Origin: Iamia majanohamensis
Lineage (GTDB): Bacteria > Actinomycetota > Acidimicrobiia > Acidimicrobiales > Iamiaceae
DNA length: 64,000 bases
NCBI RefSeq assembly: GCF_028532485.1
Contig: NZ_CP116942.1
Span: forward strand, 4,092,001-4,156,000
Direction of reading: 5' to 3'
Below the pieces are notes generated by a model. The model ran no database searches, was not told the DNA's origin, and worked only from the letters and a program-made list of their open reading frames with translations. Every line of letters starts with the position of its first letter. Within the stretch, counting starts at the first letter, position 1. This document shows, in pieces, positions 1-9,889 of the stretch. The position numbers and the translations under genes were made by a program.

Positions 1-470
1 CCGTCGGCGATGGCCGCGTCGTCGGCCCGGTAGATCGTGCCGCAGCCGGGGCAGACCCGGCGGGAGGAGATGCGCTCGATGACCACGGCGTTGTCGACGG
101 CGAGGTCGACGACGACCTCGAGGGGCGCGCCGGCCGTGATCTCGGCCAGGGCCTCGGCCTGGCCGACCGTGCGGGGGAAGCCGTCGAGGATCCAGCCCCG
201 CTCGGCGTCGGGCTCGTGGAGGCGGTCGTCGACGATGCCGACCATGACCTCGTCGGGGACGAGGTCGCCGGCGTCCATGATCTGCTTGGCCCGGCGGCCG
301 AGGGGGGTGCCCTCGCGCACGGCGGCCCGGAGCATGTCGCCGGTCGAGATGTGGGGCACGGCGCAGAGCCGCCCCAGGCGCTCGGCCTGGGTGCCCTTCC
401 CGGCGCCCTGGCGGCCGAGGATCAGCATGCGGACGCCCGGGTGGCCCGGCTCGCCCTCTCGCTCGCTCAC
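1..470 (-). CDS. adk: Adenylate kinase, 3' end cut by window edge
   Basis: Cytoplasmic enzyme interconverting ATP + AMP and 2 ADP. The P-loop is visible as GRQGAGKGT close to the N terminus, followed by the AMP-site stretch HISTGDMLR and DGFPRT. The LID region begins with CPGCGTIY, which suggests a zinc-type LID. The gene runs off the left edge, so the C terminus is missing. Start choice: the GTG at 468-470 shares GTGA with the secY stop and has a GAGGG about 12 nt upstream. An in-frame ATG at 426-428 would remove 14 residues and give an N terminus closer to the usual family start. It is the last visible gene of the S10/spc operon, directly after secY as in most bacteria. Confidence 0.93.
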   Translation of the reverse strand, partial: MSEREGEPGHPGVRMLILGRQGAGKGTQAERLGRLCAVPHISTGDMLRAAVREGTPLGRRAKQIMDAGDLVPDEVMVGIVDDRLHEPDAERGWILDGFPRTVGQAEALAEITAGAPLEVVVDLAVDNAVVIERISSRRVCPGCGTIYRADDAAIAD

Positions 471-1816
471 GTCTTCAGGAAGCCCTCGTAGTTGCGCATC
501 ATCAGCTGGCTGTCGATCTGCTTCATGGTCTCGAGGGCCACGCCCACCGCGATCAGGATCGACGTGCCGAAGAAGCCCAGCTGCAGCCCGGCGCTGCCGC
601 TCAGGGTCTGGCCCAGGACGACGGCGGGCAGCAGGGCCACCATGGCGATGAAGAGCGCGCCGGGCAGGGTGATGCGGTTCAGGATCCGTCCGAGGTAGCG
701 CTCGGTCTGGATGCCGGGGCGGATGCCGGGGATGAAGCCGCCCTGCTTGCGGATCTGGTCGGCCTGCTTGTGCGGGTCGAACTGGATGGCCGCGTAGAAG
801 TAGGCGAAGCCGATGATGAGCACGAAGTAGGTGCCCAGGTAGATCGGGCTGGTGCCGCCCTCGAAGTTGTCCCGGATGAACTCCTGGGCCTGGTAGGCCC
901 AGTTGCCGCCGCCGTCGGCGTTGGTCTCGGCCGGGAGCACCGAGCTGATCATCACCGGCAGGTAGAGCATCGAGTTGGCGAAGATGATGGGGATCACGCC
1001 GGAGGCGTTGACCTTGAGCGGGATGTAGGTGTTCTGGCCGCCGTACTGCTTGCGGCCCACCTGGCGCTTGGCGAACTGGACGGGGATGCGGCGCTGGCCC
1101 TGCTCGACGAACACGATGGCGACGAGCACGCCCGTGAACAGCAGGACGACCCCGAGCATGGCGATCGTGCCGGACTCGGCCCGCACGGCACCGAAGTTGG
1201 CCGGCAGCTGGCTCACCACCGAGGCGAAGATCAGCAGCGACATGCCGTTGCCGATGCCCCGCTGGGTGATGAGCTCGCCCATCCACATGATGAGGGCGGT
1301 GCCGGCGGTGAGGCTGATCACCACGATCAGCACCCGGCTCCAGTTGTAGTTGCCGCCGAAGAGGTCGAGGTCGAAGGGGTTGCCGCCGGCGAAGCCCTGG
1401 CCGCCCTCCTTGAAGAGGAAGGTGAGGCCGGTGGACTGCATCACCGCGATGGCGACGGTGAGGTAGCGGGTCCACTGGGTGATCTTCCGCTGGCCGACCG
1501 CCCCCTGCTGCTGCCACTGCTCGAGCTTGGGGATCACCACGGCGAGGATCTGCATGATGATCGACGAGGTGATGTAGGGCATGACGCCCAGGGCGAACAC
1601 CGCGAACTGGGTGATGGCCCCGCCGGAGAAGAGCCGGAGGAACTGCAGCGGTCCGCTGTCCTCGGCCTGGTCGCGCAGCGTCTGGAGGGTGGAGACGTCG
1701 ATGCCGGGCACCGGCACGTGGGCACCGAGCCGGTAGAGCAGGATCATGAAGATGGTGAAGGCGATCTTGTTGCGGAGATCCTCCACCTTGAACATGTTCT
1801 TCATGCTCGACAGCAA
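467..1816 (-). CDS. secY: Preprotein translocase subunit SecY
   Basis: Membrane channel of the Sec translocon, working with SecE (encoded at 32657-32956) and SecG. The 449-residue product has the usual family length, with about ten hydrophobic segments. The first follows the amphipathic start FKVEDLRNKIAFT, and the sequence RGIGNGMSLLIF is a SecY signature. Start: a TTG at 1814-1816 lies 8 nt after GAGG. An ATG four codons later (1802-1804) is the alternative, but it is too far from that Shine-Dalgarno. It follows rplO with a 49-nt gap and overlaps adk by 4 nt. Confidence 0.97.
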   Translation of the reverse strand: MLSSMKNMFKVEDLRNKIAFTIFMILLYRLGAHVPVPGIDVSTLQTLRDQAEDSGPLQFLRLFSGGAITQFAVFALGVMPYITSSIIMQILAVVIPKLEQWQQQGAVGQRKITQWTRYLTVAIAVMQSTGLTFLFKEGGQGFAGGNPFDLDLFGGNYNWSRVLIVVISLTAGTALIMWMGELITQRGIGNGMSLLIFASVVSQLPANFGAVRAESGTIAMLGVVLLFTGVLVAIVFVEQGQRRIPVQFAKRQVGRKQYGGQNTYIPLKVNASGVIPIIFANSMLYLPVMISSVLPAETNADGGGNWAYQAQEFIRDNFEGGTSPIYLGTYFVLIIGFAYFYAAIQFDPHKQADQIRKQGGFIPGIRPGIQTERYLGRILNRITLPGALFIAMVALLPAVVLGQTLSGSAGLQLGFFGTSILIAVGVALETMKQIDSQLMMRNYEGFLKT

Positions 1817-1865
1817 GGTGCGTTCCTCTCGGTCTGACCCAGGCCGGTGCCGGGCCGGGTGCCGC

Positions 1866-2354
1866 TCAGCGGTTGGTCAGGTGGTTGCCCTGCGCCGGCG
1901 GGCGCCGATCTCCCCAGGGGGCGGGCACGACGGTCACGCTACCCCCCGCTGCGGTGATGGCGGCCTCGGCCGAGGCCGAGAAGGCGTGGGCCGAGACGTC
2001 GATGGCGCGGGTCACCTCGCCCCGGCCGAGCACCTTGACCAGGGCACCCTTGTGGGTGAGGCCCTTGGCCCGGAGCGACTCAGGGGTGACGGTGCTGTCG
2101 CCGGTCTCCTCGAGCACGTCGAGGTTGACGGCCTGGTACTCGACCCGGAACGGGTTGTTGAAGCCCTTGAGCTTCGGCACCCGCATGTGGAGCGGCATCT
2201 GGCCGCCCTCGAACCCGGCGGGGACCTTGCTGCGGGCCTTCTGGCCCTTGGTGCCGCGGCCGGCGGTCTTGCCGCCCTTGCCGGCGATGCCCCGGCCGAC
2301 GCGCTTGCGGCGGCGGTTGGACCCGGGGGGCGGGGTGAGGTCGTGGATCTTCAA
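1866..2354 (-). CDS. rplO: 50S ribosomal protein L15
   Basis: Large-subunit protein that assembles late onto 23S rRNA. The 162-residue product opens with the conserved basic stretch [21 protein letters not shown] and ends in a short divergent tail. The start is TTG at 2352-2354, overlapping the TGA stop of rpmD, so translation is probably coupled by reinitiation. I see no ATG nearby that keeps the conserved MKIHDL-like N terminus. Confidence 0.96.
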   Translation of the reverse strand: MKIHDLTPPPGSNRRRKRVGRGIAGKGGKTAGRGTKGQKARSKVPAGFEGGQMPLHMRVPKLKGFNNPFRVEYQAVNLDVLEETGDSTVTPESLRAKGLTHKGALVKVLGRGEVTRAIDVSAHAFSASAEAAITAAGGSVTVVPAPWGDRRPPAQGNHLTNR

Positions 2355-2533
2355 CTGTCCGTCTCCTCGACGGTGATCAGGTGGGGGACCTTGGCGATCA
2401 TGCCCCGGATCTCGGGGCGGTCCGGCAGCAGGTTGGTGCGACCGATGCGACCGAGGCCGAGGGCGCGGAGCGTGCCGCGCTGCTTGGGCTTGGAGCCGAT
2501 GGCCGAGCGGGTCTGGGTGACCTTGAGGCTCAT
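2351..2533 (-). CDS. rpmD: 50S ribosomal protein L30
   Basis: Small large-subunit protein of 60 residues, the normal bacterial length. The N terminus [20 protein letters not shown] matches the family core. The ATG at 2531-2533 shares one base with the rpsE stop (TGATG), so the pair is coupled. It sits between rpsE and rplO, the canonical spc order. Confidence 0.95.
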   Translation of the reverse strand: MSLKVTQTRSAIGSKPKQRGTLRALGLGRIGRTNLLPDRPEIRGMIAKVPHLITVEETDS

Positions 2534-3096
2534 CACGCCACCTCGTCGGGGACGTGGGGGCCGCGCTCGGACTCCTTGTAGGCCTCGAGCAGGCCCTTGG
2601 GCACGAACTCCTCGGCCGACAGGCCCCGCAGGCGGGCGACCTCGTCGGGGCGCTTGAGGCCCCGCAGCCCGTTGATGGTGGCCCGGGCCACGTTGATGTG
2701 GTTGGCCGAGCCCAGCGACTTGCACAGCACGTCGTGGATGCCGGCCTCCTCGAGGATGGCGCGGGCGGCGCCGCCGGCGATCACGCCGGTGCCGGGGGCG
2801 GCGGGCTTGAGCATCACCCGGGCCGCACCCTGGCGGCCGACCGTGGGGTGGGTGACCGTGGAGCCGGCGAGGGCCACGGAGAACATGTTCTTCTTGGCCT
2901 CCTCGGTGCCCTTCTGGATGGCGAGGGGCACCTCCTTGGCCTTGCCGTAGCCGAGGCCGACGCGCCCGGCGCCGTCGCCGATCACCACGAGCGCGGTGAA
3001 CGAGAAGCGCCGGCCGCCCTTGACGACCTTGGCCACGCGGTTGATGTCGATGACCCGCGACTCGCGGAGCTGGGCCTCGTTGCTGGTGGGGGGCAT
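2533..3096 (-). CDS. rpsE: 30S ribosomal protein S5
   Basis: Small-subunit protein important for decoding accuracy and mRNA unwinding at the entry channel. The 187-residue product contains the double-stranded RNA-binding-like N domain ([21 protein letters not shown], about residues 22-42) and the C-terminal domain with [22 protein letters not shown]. Spacing to rplR is 1 nt. A short hydrophilic C-terminal tail ends the protein. Confidence 0.97.
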   Translation of the reverse strand: MPPTSNEAQLRESRVIDINRVAKVVKGGRRFSFTALVVIGDGAGRVGLGYGKAKEVPLAIQKGTEEAKKNMFSVALAGSTVTHPTVGRQGAARVMLKPAAPGTGVIAGGAARAILEEAGIHDVLCKSLGSANHINVARATINGLRGLKRPDEVARLRGLSAEEFVPKGLLEAYKESERGPHVPDEVA

Positions 3097-3097
3097 C

Positions 3098-3463
3098 TCA
3101 GAACTCCAGTCCGGCGGAGCGGGCAGCGTCGGCGAGCGCCGCCACCCGACCGTGGTAGTTGTTGCCGCCGCGGTCGAAGACGACCGTGGTGATCCCGGCC
3201 TCGGTGGCGCGGGAGGCGAGCAGCTCGCCGACCTTCTTGGCCGCGTCGACGTTGCCGCCGCTGGCGCTGCGGAGCGACGCCTCGAGGGAGCTGGCCGACG
3301 CGAGGGTGCGGCCGCTGGTGTCGTCGATCACCTGGGCGGCGATGTGCTTGTTGGAGCGGAAGACCGCGAGGCGGGGGCGCGCGGGCGTGCCCCTGACCTT
3401 CTTGCGGACCCGACGGTGCCGCCGGTTCCGGGCCTCTCGCTTCTTCTGTGCGCTGTCGCTCAT
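3098..3463 (-). CDS. rplR: 50S ribosomal protein L18
   Basis: Binds 5S rRNA together with L5 in the central protuberance. The 121-residue product has the basic N terminus ([13 protein letters not shown]) and the conserved [20 protein letters not shown] core. [20 protein letters not shown] lies near the end. It is 7 nt downstream of rplF and 1 nt before rpsE. Confidence 0.96.
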   Translation of the reverse strand: MSDSAQKKREARNRRHRRVRKKVRGTPARPRLAVFRSNKHIAAQVIDDTSGRTLASASSLEASLRSASGGNVDAAKKVGELLASRATEAGITTVVFDRGGNNYHGRVAALADAARSAGLEF

Positions 3464-3470
3464 GATCGTC

Positions 3471-4007
3471 CTACTTCGCGGTCTTGCCGGCCTTGCGGGT
3501 GACCTGCTCGCCCAGGTACCGGACGCCCTTGCCCTTGTAGGGCTCGGGGCGGCGGAGGGCCCGGATGTCGGCGGCCACCTGGCCGACGCGCTCCTTGTCG
3601 GCGCCCCGCACGGTGATGCGGGTGGGCAGGGGCACCTCGAAGGTGATGCCCTCGGGGGCCTCCACCCGCACGGGGTGGCTGAAGCCGAGGGACAGGTCGA
3701 GGGTGGTGCCCTGGAGGGTGGCCCGGAAGCCGGTGCCGATGATCTCGAGGTCGCGGGTGAACTCCTGGCTCACGCCGACGACCATGTTGTTCACCAGCGA
3801 GCGGACCAGGCCGTGCATGGCCCGGGTCTGGCGCTCCTCGTCGGGCCGCTCCACCAGCAGGGTGTCGCCGTCCTGGCGGATGGTGACGGTGCCGGGGAGG
3901 TCGCGGGTCAGGGTGCCCTTGGGGCCCTTGACGGTGACGTTGCGGCCCTCGATGGCGACGTCGACGCCGCTGGGCACGGAGATGGGGTTCTTGCCTACGC
4001 GGGACAT
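3471..4007 (-). CDS. rplF: 50S ribosomal protein L6
   Basis: Large-subunit protein near the factor-binding site. The 178-residue product begins [15 protein letters not shown], a typical L6 start, and ends in the conserved [14 protein letters not shown] motif. The open frame continues upstream, but that part overlaps rpsH and is not L6-like, so the ATG at 4005-4007 is chosen. The gap to rpsH is 7 nt. Confidence 0.97.
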   Translation of the reverse strand: MSRVGKNPISVPSGVDVAIEGRNVTVKGPKGTLTRDLPGTVTIRQDGDTLLVERPDEERQTRAMHGLVRSLVNNMVVGVSQEFTRDLEIIGTGFRATLQGTTLDLSLGFSHPVRVEAPEGITFEVPLPTRITVRGADKERVGQVAADIRALRRPEPYKGKGVRYLGEQVTRKAGKTAK

Positions 4008-4014
4008 GGGGACC

Positions 4015-4419
4015 TCACCACACGAAGCAGAGGACCTCGCCGCCCACGTTGCGCTTGCGCGCCTCGCGGTCGGTGAGCAGCCCCTGGCTGGTCGAGACGA
4101 CGGCCACGCCGAGGCCCCCGAGGACACGGGGGATCTCCTTGGACTTGCGGTAGACCCGCAGGCCCGGCTTGGAGACGCGCTGGATGCCGGAGATGGTGCG
4201 GGACCGCTCGGCGGAGTACCGCATGGTGATGTGCAGGGTGGAGCCGGGCTTGCCCTCGTTGGGCTCGATGCGGAAGGCGTCGATGTAGCCCTCGGCCTTG
4301 AGCACCTGGGCCAGCGCCTCCTTCTGCTTGGAGCTGGGCATGCGCACGTCGTCGTGCATCGCCACGTTGGCGTTGCGCACGCGGGTGAGCATGTCGGCGA
4401 TGGGATCGGTCATCGTCAT
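4015..4419 (-). CDS. rpsH: 30S ribosomal protein S8
   Basis: Primary 16S rRNA-binding protein and, in E. coli, translational repressor of the spc operon. The 134-residue product has the N-terminal [13 protein letters not shown] motif and ends [20 protein letters not shown], both diagnostic. A second in-frame ATG two codons downstream (4411-4413) is an equally plausible start. It follows rpsN by 13 nt. Confidence 0.96.
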   Translation of the reverse strand: MTMTDPIADMLTRVRNANVAMHDDVRMPSSKQKEALAQVLKAEGYIDAFRIEPNEGKPGSTLHITMRYSAERSRTISGIQRVSKPGLRVYRKSKEIPRVLGGLGVAVVSTSQGLLTDREARKRNVGGEVLCFVW

Positions 4420-4432
4420 CTGTCGTCTCCCC

Positions 4433-4618
4433 TCACCAGCTCGCCTTGGTGACGCCGGGGATCTCCCCGGCGTGGACCATGTCCCGCAGGCAGACCCGGC
4501 ACAGCTTGAACTTGCGGTACACCGAGTGCGGGCGCCCGCACCGCTGGCACCGGGTGTAGGCCCGGACCTTGAACTTGGGCGTCTTGTTCGCCTTGTTGAT
4601 CAGCGCCTTCTTGGCCAT
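4433..4618 (-). CDS. rpsN: 30S ribosomal protein S14, zinc type
   Basis: Small-subunit head protein of 61 residues, the short zinc-binding form. All four zinc cysteines are present as CQRC and CRVC, with [11 protein letters not shown] between them. The start ATG shares a base with the rplE stop (TAATG), so translation is coupled. Confidence 0.96.
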   Translation of the reverse strand: MAKKALINKANKTPKFKVRAYTRCQRCGRPHSVYRKFKLCRVCLRDMVHAGEIPGVTKASW

Positions 4619-5196
4619 TACTGCCCCTCACGCTTGAACGGGAAGCCGAAGGCGGCGAGCAGGGCCCGGCCCTCGGCGTCGGTCGCGGCGGTCGTCACGA
4701 TGGTGATGTCCATGCCGCGGGTCGAGTCGATCTGGTCGTAGTCGATCTCCGGGAAGATCAGCTGTTCGGTCACGCCGAACGTGTAGTTGCCGTTGCCGTC
4801 GAACGACCGGGGGTCGAGGCCCCGGAAGTCGCGGATGCGGGGGATCGCCAGGCTCACCAGGCGGTCGAAGAACTCCCACATGCGGTCGCCCCGGAGGGTG
4901 ACCTTGGCGCCGATGGCGTTGCCCTCGCGGAGCTTGAAGCCGGCGATGGACTTCTTGGCCCGGGTGACCGCCGGCTTCTGGCCGGTGATGACGGTGAGGT
5001 CGTTGACCGCACCGTCGAGCAGGGAGGGCTGGCCGACGGCCTCGCCCACGCCCATGTTCACCACGATCTTCTCGAAGCGGGGCACCTGCATGATGTTGGG
5101 CAGCTCCAGCTCCTCGCGGAGCCGGTCGCGGACGCTCTCGGCGTAGCGCACCCGGAGGCGGGGCGCCGTGTAGGTGCGGGTGATGGTGTCGGACAT
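4618..5196 (-). CDS. rplE: 50S ribosomal protein L5
   Basis: Contacts 5S rRNA and the P-site tRNA. The 192-residue product carries the conserved core [20 protein letters not shown] and GRGMD-like [13 protein letters not shown] near the C terminus. The ATG is coupled to the rplX stop (TGATG). A short N-terminal extension of about 14 residues precedes the conserved part. Confidence 0.96.
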   Translation of the reverse strand: MSDTITRTYTAPRLRVRYAESVRDRLREELELPNIMQVPRFEKIVVNMGVGEAVGQPSLLDGAVNDLTVITGQKPAVTRAKKSIAGFKLREGNAIGAKVTLRGDRMWEFFDRLVSLAIPRIRDFRGLDPRSFDGNGNYTFGVTEQLIFPEIDYDQIDSTRGMDITIVTTAATDAEGRALLAAFGFPFKREGQ

Positions 5197-5516
5197 CAGA
5201 TCTCCGCTCCGGTCCGGCGACAGATGCGGATCTTGGACCCGTCGTCGAGGACCTTGTAGCCGATGCGGGTGGGCTTGCCGTCGCTCGGGCTCAGCACGGC
5301 GACGTTCGGCACCGGCAGCGGCATGTCCTTGTCGATGATGCCGCCCTGGCTGGTGGCCGAGCGGGCCTTCTGGTGCTTCTTGGCCACGTTCACGCCCTCG
5401 ACGATGACCTTGTTCTCGGCCGGGAGGACGCGCATGACCACGCCCTCCTTGCCGCGGTCCTTGCCGGTGAGGACGCGCACGCGGTCGCCCTTCCTGATCT
5501 TCACGGTGCCGCTCAT
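5196..5516 (-). CDS. rplX: 50S ribosomal protein L24
   Basis: Assembly-initiator protein at the exit tunnel. The 106-residue product has the KOW motif near the start ([20 protein letters not shown]). The start is ATG 5514-5516, just after the rplN stop. The open frame extends further upstream but only over rplN. Confidence 0.95.
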   Translation of the reverse strand: MSGTVKIRKGDRVRVLTGKDRGKEGVVMRVLPAENKVIVEGVNVAKKHQKARSATSQGGIIDKDMPLPVPNVAVLSPSDGKPTRIGYKVLDDGSKIRICRRTGAEI

Positions 5517-5517
5517 G

Positions 5518-5886
5518 TCAGAGCACCTCCGGGGCGAGCGAGACGATGCGCATGAAGCGCCGGTCGCGCAGCTCGCGGCCGACCGGTCCGAAGATGCGGG
5601 TGCCACGGGGCTGCTGCTGGTCGTTGATGAGGACCGCCGCGTTCTCGTCGAAGCGGATGTAGGAGCCGTCGGGACGACGCTTCTCCTTCTTCACCCGGAC
5701 CACGACGCACTTGACGACGTCGCCCTTGCGGACGGCGGCGCCGGGGATGGCGTCCTTCACGGTGGCGACGATGATGTCGCCGATGGAGGCGTAGCGACGC
5801 TTGGAGCCACCCAGCACCTTGATGCAGAGGATCTCCTTGGCGCCGCTGTTGTCGGCGACCCGGAGGCGGGACTCTTGCTGGATCAC
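5518..5886 (-). CDS. rplN: 50S ribosomal protein L14
   Basis: Highly conserved large-subunit protein at the subunit interface. The 122-residue product begins [18 protein letters not shown] and contains [20 protein letters not shown]. The start is GTG at 5884-5886, overlapping the rpsQ stop as GTGA. Confidence 0.97.
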   Translation of the reverse strand: MIQQESRLRVADNSGAKEILCIKVLGGSKRRYASIGDIIVATVKDAIPGAAVRKGDVVKCVVVRVKKEKRRPDGSYIRFDENAAVLINDQQQPRGTRIFGPVGRELRDRRFMRIVSLAPEVL

Positions 5887-6161
5887 CGTGCACGCTCCAG
5901 GACCTCGAGGAGGCGCCAGCGCTTCTGCTTGGAGAGCGGGCGGGTCTCCTGCACCCGGACGCGATCGCCGACGTTGAGGTCGTTGGTCTCGTCGTGGGTG
6001 TAGAGCTTGGTGGACCGCTTGACCGTCTTGCCGTACAGCCGGTGGCGGTACTGCGAGGTCACGGTGACCACGGCGGTCTTGTCCATCGAGGCAGAGGTCA
6101 CGATGCCCTCCCGCACCTTGCGGGGGTTGGCGCGCTCTGCGGTCTCGGTGTCGGGGCTCAT
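5883..6161 (-). CDS. rpsQ: 30S ribosomal protein S17
   Basis: Small-subunit primary binding protein with an OB-fold. The 92-residue product has [18 protein letters not shown] and the basic [16 protein letters not shown] segment typical of S17. Its ATG overlaps the rpmC stop by 4 nt (ATGA). Confidence 0.96.
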   Translation of the reverse strand: MSPDTETAERANPRKVREGIVTSASMDKTAVVTVTSQYRHRLYGKTVKRSTKLYTHDETNDLNVGDRVRVQETRPLSKQKRWRLLEVLERAR

Positions 6162-6376
6162 CGGCTGATCTCCTCGGACTCGGCCTCGGCGATCTCGCGC
6201 CGGCGGAGCTCGGTCAGGATGCGGGCCACCTGGCGGCGGGCTCCGTGGATGGCGGCGCCGTTCTCGAGCTGGCCGGTGGCTCGCCGGAAGCGCAGGTTGA
6301 ACAGCTCCTCCCGGGTCTCGGCCAGCCGGGTGTCCAGCTCGTCGTCGCTCAGGTCGGTCAGGATCTCTGCGGCCAT
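6158..6376 (-). CDS. rpmC: 50S ribosomal protein L29
   Basis: Small helical protein near the tunnel exit, a contact point for trigger factor and signal recognition particle. The 72-residue product shows [20 protein letters not shown] and [11 protein letters not shown], typical of L29. The ATG at 6374-6376 shares one base with the rplP stop. Confidence 0.95.
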   Translation of the reverse strand: MAAEILTDLSDDELDTRLAETREELFNLRFRRATGQLENGAAIHGARRQVARILTELRRREIAEAESEEISR

Positions 6377-6792
6377 CAGAACTCCACCTCGCGGTGCACG
6401 AAGCGGGCCTTCATGGGCAGCTTCTGGATGGCCCGCTCGATGGCCTCCCGGGCGACGGTCTCGTCGGAGTAGGAGAGCTCGAACAGGATGCGGCCGGGCT
6501 TGACCACGGCCACCCAGCGCTCCGGGTTGCCCTTGCCCGAGCCCATGCGGGTCTCGGCCGGCTTCTCGGTGACGGGCTTGTCGGGGAACACGTTGATCCA
6601 GACCTTGCCGCCGCGCTTGATGTGGCGGGTCATGGCGATGCGGGCCGCCTCGATCTGGCGGGCGCTCACCCAGCCGGGCTCGAGGGCCTGGATCCCGAAG
6701 TCGCCGAAGGTGACGGCGGTGCCGCCCTTGGCGGGGCCGGTGGTGCGGCCGCGGTGGGTCTTGCGGTGCTTGACCTTGCGAGGCATCAGCAT
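6376..6792 (-). CDS. rplP: 50S ribosomal protein L16
   Basis: Helps organise the A-site finger region. The 138-residue product begins [16 protein letters not shown] and contains [20 protein letters not shown]. The first ATG (6790-6792) couples to the rpsC stop (TGATG). The ATG two codons later (6784-6786) gives the more usual MPRKVKHRK start. Confidence 0.96.
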   Translation of the reverse strand: MLMPRKVKHRKTHRGRTTGPAKGGTAVTFGDFGIQALEPGWVSARQIEAARIAMTRHIKRGGKVWINVFPDKPVTEKPAETRMGSGKGNPERWVAVVKPGRILFELSYSDETVAREAIERAIQKLPMKARFVHREVEF

Positions 6793-7745
6793 CAGTCGGC
6801 GTCCCCGGGTCGGAAGTGGGGGGTCTCGTGGTGCTCGCGCACCGAGCGCTCGATGGCCTCCTCCTCCTCGAGGAGCTTCTCGAACTCGGGGTCGGCCTCG
6901 CCCAGCAGCGGCTTGGGCTCCTCGCCCTCCGCCGCGGGGGCGGCGGCGGGGGCCTCCTCGCCCTCCGCTGCGGGAGCGGGAGCGGCGGGGGCGGGCCGGC
7001 GGCCCTTGGAGGACACGACCGCGGCGCGGGGCGCACCGCCGGTGGGGGCACCGGAGGTCTCGCCGACGGCCATGGCCGCCTCCTTGTTGATCTTGTCCTC
7101 GGGCGCCGCCTTGTAGGGGAGGATGTCGCCCTTGTAGATCCAGACCTTGACGCCGATGCGGCCGGCCGAGGTCTTGGCCTCGCGGAAGCCGTAGTCGATG
7201 TCGGCGCGCAGGGTGTGCAGCGGCACGCGGCCCTCGCGGTACCACTCGGTGCGGCTCATCTCCGAGCCACCCAGGCGGCCCGAGCACTGGACCCGGATGC
7301 CGAGGGCGCCGGCCTTCTGGGCGTTCTGCACGGCCCGCTTCATGGCCCGGCGGAAGGCGACCCGGCCGGCCAGCTGGTCGGCCACGCCCTGGGCGATCAG
7401 CGCGGCGTCGAGCTCCGGCTGCTTGATCTCCTGGATGTTGAGCTGGACCTTGTTGTTGCCGGTGATCTTGGTGAGCCCGGCGCGCAGCTCGTCGGCCTGG
7501 GCGCCGCGCCGGCCGATGACGATGCCGGGGCGGGCGGTGTGCACGTCGACGCGGACGCGGTCGCGGGTGCGCTCCACCTCGATGCGGCTGATGGCGGCGT
7601 GGGGCAGGGCCGACATGATCATGTCGCGGACCTTCCAGTCCTCGATCACGAGGTCGGCGTACTCCTCCCGCCCGGCGAACCAGCGCGACTTCCAGTCGGT
7701 GGTGACGCCGAGGCGGAACCCGTAGGGGTTGACCTTCTGGCCCAT
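6792..7745 (-). CDS. rpsC: 30S ribosomal protein S3 with long acidic tail
   Basis: Forms part of the mRNA entry channel and helicase. The core (about residues 1-213) has the KH domain [14 protein letters not shown] and ends [15 protein letters not shown]. After it comes a tail of about 100 residues rich in Ala, Pro and Glu, with two APAAEGEE-like units and an acidic [14 protein letters not shown] segment. The total of 317 residues is well above the usual length for bacterial S3. The start ATG couples to the rplV TAA (TAATG). Confidence 0.96.
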   Translation of the reverse strand: MGQKVNPYGFRLGVTTDWKSRWFAGREEYADLVIEDWKVRDMIMSALPHAAISRIEVERTRDRVRVDVHTARPGIVIGRRGAQADELRAGLTKITGNNKVQLNIQEIKQPELDAALIAQGVADQLAGRVAFRRAMKRAVQNAQKAGALGIRVQCSGRLGGSEMSRTEWYREGRVPLHTLRADIDYGFREAKTSAGRIGVKVWIYKGDILPYKAAPEDKINKEAAMAVGETSGAPTGGAPRAAVVSSKGRRPAPAAPAPAAEGEEAPAAAPAAEGEEPKPLLGEADPEFEKLLEEEEAIERSVREHHETPHFRPGDAD

Positions 7746-8467
7746 TACTTCTCGTCCTCGGTGTCGTCGTTGTCGTCGTCCGCCTCGGCGGCGGTGTCGT
7801 CGTCGGTGGTGGCCTCGACCTCGTCGTCGGGGTCGGCCTGGCTGCCCACCGCGTCGTCGACGTCGGCCTCGGCCTCGGTGACCTCGGCGGCCGGGGTGGC
7901 CTCCTCGTCGGTGGCGTCGTCGGCCGACGCCTCCTCGGTGGGGGCGTCGTCGGAGGTCTCGTCCTCGTCGACCTGGTCGGCCTGGCGGGACCGGGCCACG
8001 CGGGCCCGGCGGTCGGCCGAGGGGCTGCGCCGGCGGCGCCCGCCCCGGCCGCCCTCGGTGGTGAGGCCGACCTGGTTCTTCTCCCGCCAGCGCCGCAGCT
8101 CGTCGTCGTCCATGCGGCCGACGATGACGGTGATGTGGCAGGTGCGCTTGCGGATGCGGGTGGCCCGCCCCCGGGCCCGGGGGCGCCAGCGCTTGAGGGT
8201 GGGGCCCTCGTCGGCGTAGCAGGCGACGACCTTCAGGGTCTCGCCGTCCTGGCTGTCGTTGGCCTCGGCGTTGGCCACGGCCGAGGCCAGGGCCTTGCGG
8301 ACGATCCGGGCGACGTCGCGCTCGGTGAAGGCCAGGACCTGGTCGGCGTCGGCCACGTGGAGGCCGCGGACGAGGTCGAGGACCTCGCGGGCCTTGTAGG
8401 CCGAGACCCGCACGTAGCGGACCTGGGCCCGGGTGCCGGGGCGCTCGTTGGTCTTGGTGGCGGTCAT
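7745..8467 (-). CDS. rplV: 50S ribosomal protein L22 with very acidic tail
   Basis: Lines the nascent-peptide exit tunnel. The L22 core occupies about residues 1-118 ([16 protein letters not shown] near the N terminus, [13 protein letters not shown] at the end). A basic linker (about 135-162) follows, then an Asp/Glu-rich low-complexity tail to residue 240. Bacterial L22 is usually near 110-130 residues, so the protein is roughly doubled. The ATG at 8465-8467 overlaps the rpsS stop by 4 nt. Confidence 0.95.
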   Translation of the reverse strand: MTATKTNERPGTRAQVRYVRVSAYKAREVLDLVRGLHVADADQVLAFTERDVARIVRKALASAVANAEANDSQDGETLKVVACYADEGPTLKRWRPRARGRATRIRKRTCHITVIVGRMDDDELRRWREKNQVGLTTEGGRGGRRRRSPSADRRARVARSRQADQVDEDETSDDAPTEEASADDATDEEATPAAEVTEAEADVDDAVGSQADPDDEVEATTDDDTAAEADDDNDDTEDEK

Positions 8468-8745
8468 CGGCGCTTCACCCCCCTCTCCTGGCCGGCGTGG
8501 AACCGGAAGGTGCGGGTGGGGGCGAACTCGCCCAGCTTGTGGCCCACCATCGACTCGGTGATGTACACCGGGACGTGCTTGCGCCCGTCGTGGACGGCGA
8601 TGGTGTGGCCCACCATGTCGGGGATGATCGTGGAGCGGCGGGACCAGGTCTTGATGACCTTCTTCTCGCTCTTCTCGTTGAGCCCGTCGACCTTGGCCAG
8701 CAGGTGGCCGTCGACGAAGGGGCCCTTCTTCAGGGAACGGGGCAT
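8464..8745 (-). CDS. rpsS: 30S ribosomal protein S19
   Basis: Small-subunit head protein near the decoding site. The 93-residue product begins [16 protein letters not shown], the typical start, and has [20 protein letters not shown]. The frame is open upstream, but that part overlaps rplB. The ATG at 8743-8745 follows the rplB stop by 2 nt. Confidence 0.97.
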   Translation of the reverse strand: MPRSLKKGPFVDGHLLAKVDGLNEKSEKKVIKTWSRRSTIIPDMVGHTIAVHDGRKHVPVYITESMVGHKLGEFAPTRTFRFHAGQERGVKRR

Positions 8746-8747
8746 GA

Positions 8748-9584
8748 CTACCTCCGCGAGCCGCGGGTGCGGCGGCGCCGGACGATGAGCTTCTGGGACG
8801 GCTTGTTGGTGTCGCGGGTGCGGCCCTCGGGCTTGCCCCACGGGGAGACGGGGTGGCGGCCACCGGAGGTCTTGCCCTCACCGCCGCCGTGCGGGTGGTC
8901 GACCGGGTTCATGGCCACGCCCCGGGTCTGGGGGCGGACGCCCTTCCAGCGGTTCCGGCCGGCCTTGCCCACCTTGACCAGCTCGGCCTCGGCGTTGCCG
9001 ACGGTGCCGACCGTCGCCCGGCAGTCGATCGGCACCCGGCGCATCTCGGTGCTGGGCAGGCGCAGGGTGGCGAAGTCGCCCTCCTTGGCCACCAGCTGGA
9101 CGCTGGAGCCGGCGCTGCGGGCCAGGCGGCCGCCGCCGCCGGGCTTGAGCTCGATGTTGTGGACCGTGGTGCCCACGGGGATGTAGCGCATCGGCAGGGC
9201 GTTGCCGGGGCGGATCTCCGAGCCCTGGCCGGACTGCAGGAGGTCGCCCACGGCCACGCCACGGGGGGCGAGGATGTAGCTCTTGGCCCCGTCCCGGTAG
9301 TGCAGCAGCAGGATGCGGCAGTTGCGGTTGGGGTCGTACTCGACCGCGGCGACCTTGGCCGGCACGCCGTCCTTGGTGCGACGGAAGTCGACCTGGCGGT
9401 ACTGGCGCTTGTGGCCACCGCCCTTGTGGCGGGCGGTCTTGTGGCCGCCGTTGTTGCGGCCACCGGTCTTGGGGTTGGGGCCGACCAGCGCCTTCTCCGG
9501 GCGGTCCTTGGTGATCTCGCCGAAGTCGGACGAGGTCTGGAACCGGCGGGCGGGGCTGGTGGGCTTGCGCTTGCGGAGTGCCAT
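8748..9584 (-). CDS. rplB: 50S ribosomal protein L2
   Basis: Needed for subunit association and peptidyl-transferase assembly. The 278-residue product has the usual length. It carries the [16 protein letters not shown] motif containing the conserved histidine region, and a strongly basic C terminus. The gap to rplW is 11 nt. Confidence 0.97.
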   Translation of the reverse strand: MALRKRKPTSPARRFQTSSDFGEITKDRPEKALVGPNPKTGGRNNGGHKTARHKGGGHKRQYRQVDFRRTKDGVPAKVAAVEYDPNRNCRILLLHYRDGAKSYILAPRGVAVGDLLQSGQGSEIRPGNALPMRYIPVGTTVHNIELKPGGGGRLARSAGSSVQLVAKEGDFATLRLPSTEMRRVPIDCRATVGTVGNAEAELVKVGKAGRNRWKGVRPQTRGVAMNPVDHPHGGGEGKTSGGRHPVSPWGKPEGRTRDTNKPSQKLIVRRRRTRGSRR

Positions 9585-9595
9585 ACGAGCGTCCC

Positions 9596-9889
9596 TCAGC
9601 TCTCGAACAGGTCGATGGAGTCACCCTCGGCGAGGGTGACGATGGCCCGCTTGGTGCTGGCCTTGGAGCCCAGCTTCCCGGTGCGGCGGTTCCGGACCGA
9701 CTTGCCCTGGCGGTTCAGGGTGTTCACCTTCAGCACGGTGACGTCGAAGATCGACTCCACCGCGTCGTGGATCTCGGGCTTGGAGGCCGTGGGGTGGACG
9801 ATGAAGGTGTACTGGTTGGTCTCGAGCAGGGCGTAGGACTTCTCGCTCACGACCGGCTTCAGGATGACCTGGCGGGGGTCCTTCATCAC
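9596..9889 (-). CDS. rplW: 50S ribosomal protein L23
   Basis: Docking protein for trigger factor and signal recognition particle at the tunnel exit. The 97-residue product has [20 protein letters not shown] and the typical [13 protein letters not shown] strand. The start is GTG 9887-9889 (overlapping the rplD stop as GTGA) or the adjacent ATG 9884-9886. Confidence 0.96.
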   Translation of the reverse strand: MMKDPRQVILKPVVSEKSYALLETNQYTFIVHPTASKPEIHDAVESIFDVTVLKVNTLNRQGKSVRNRRTGKLGSKASTKRAIVTLAEGDSIDLFES

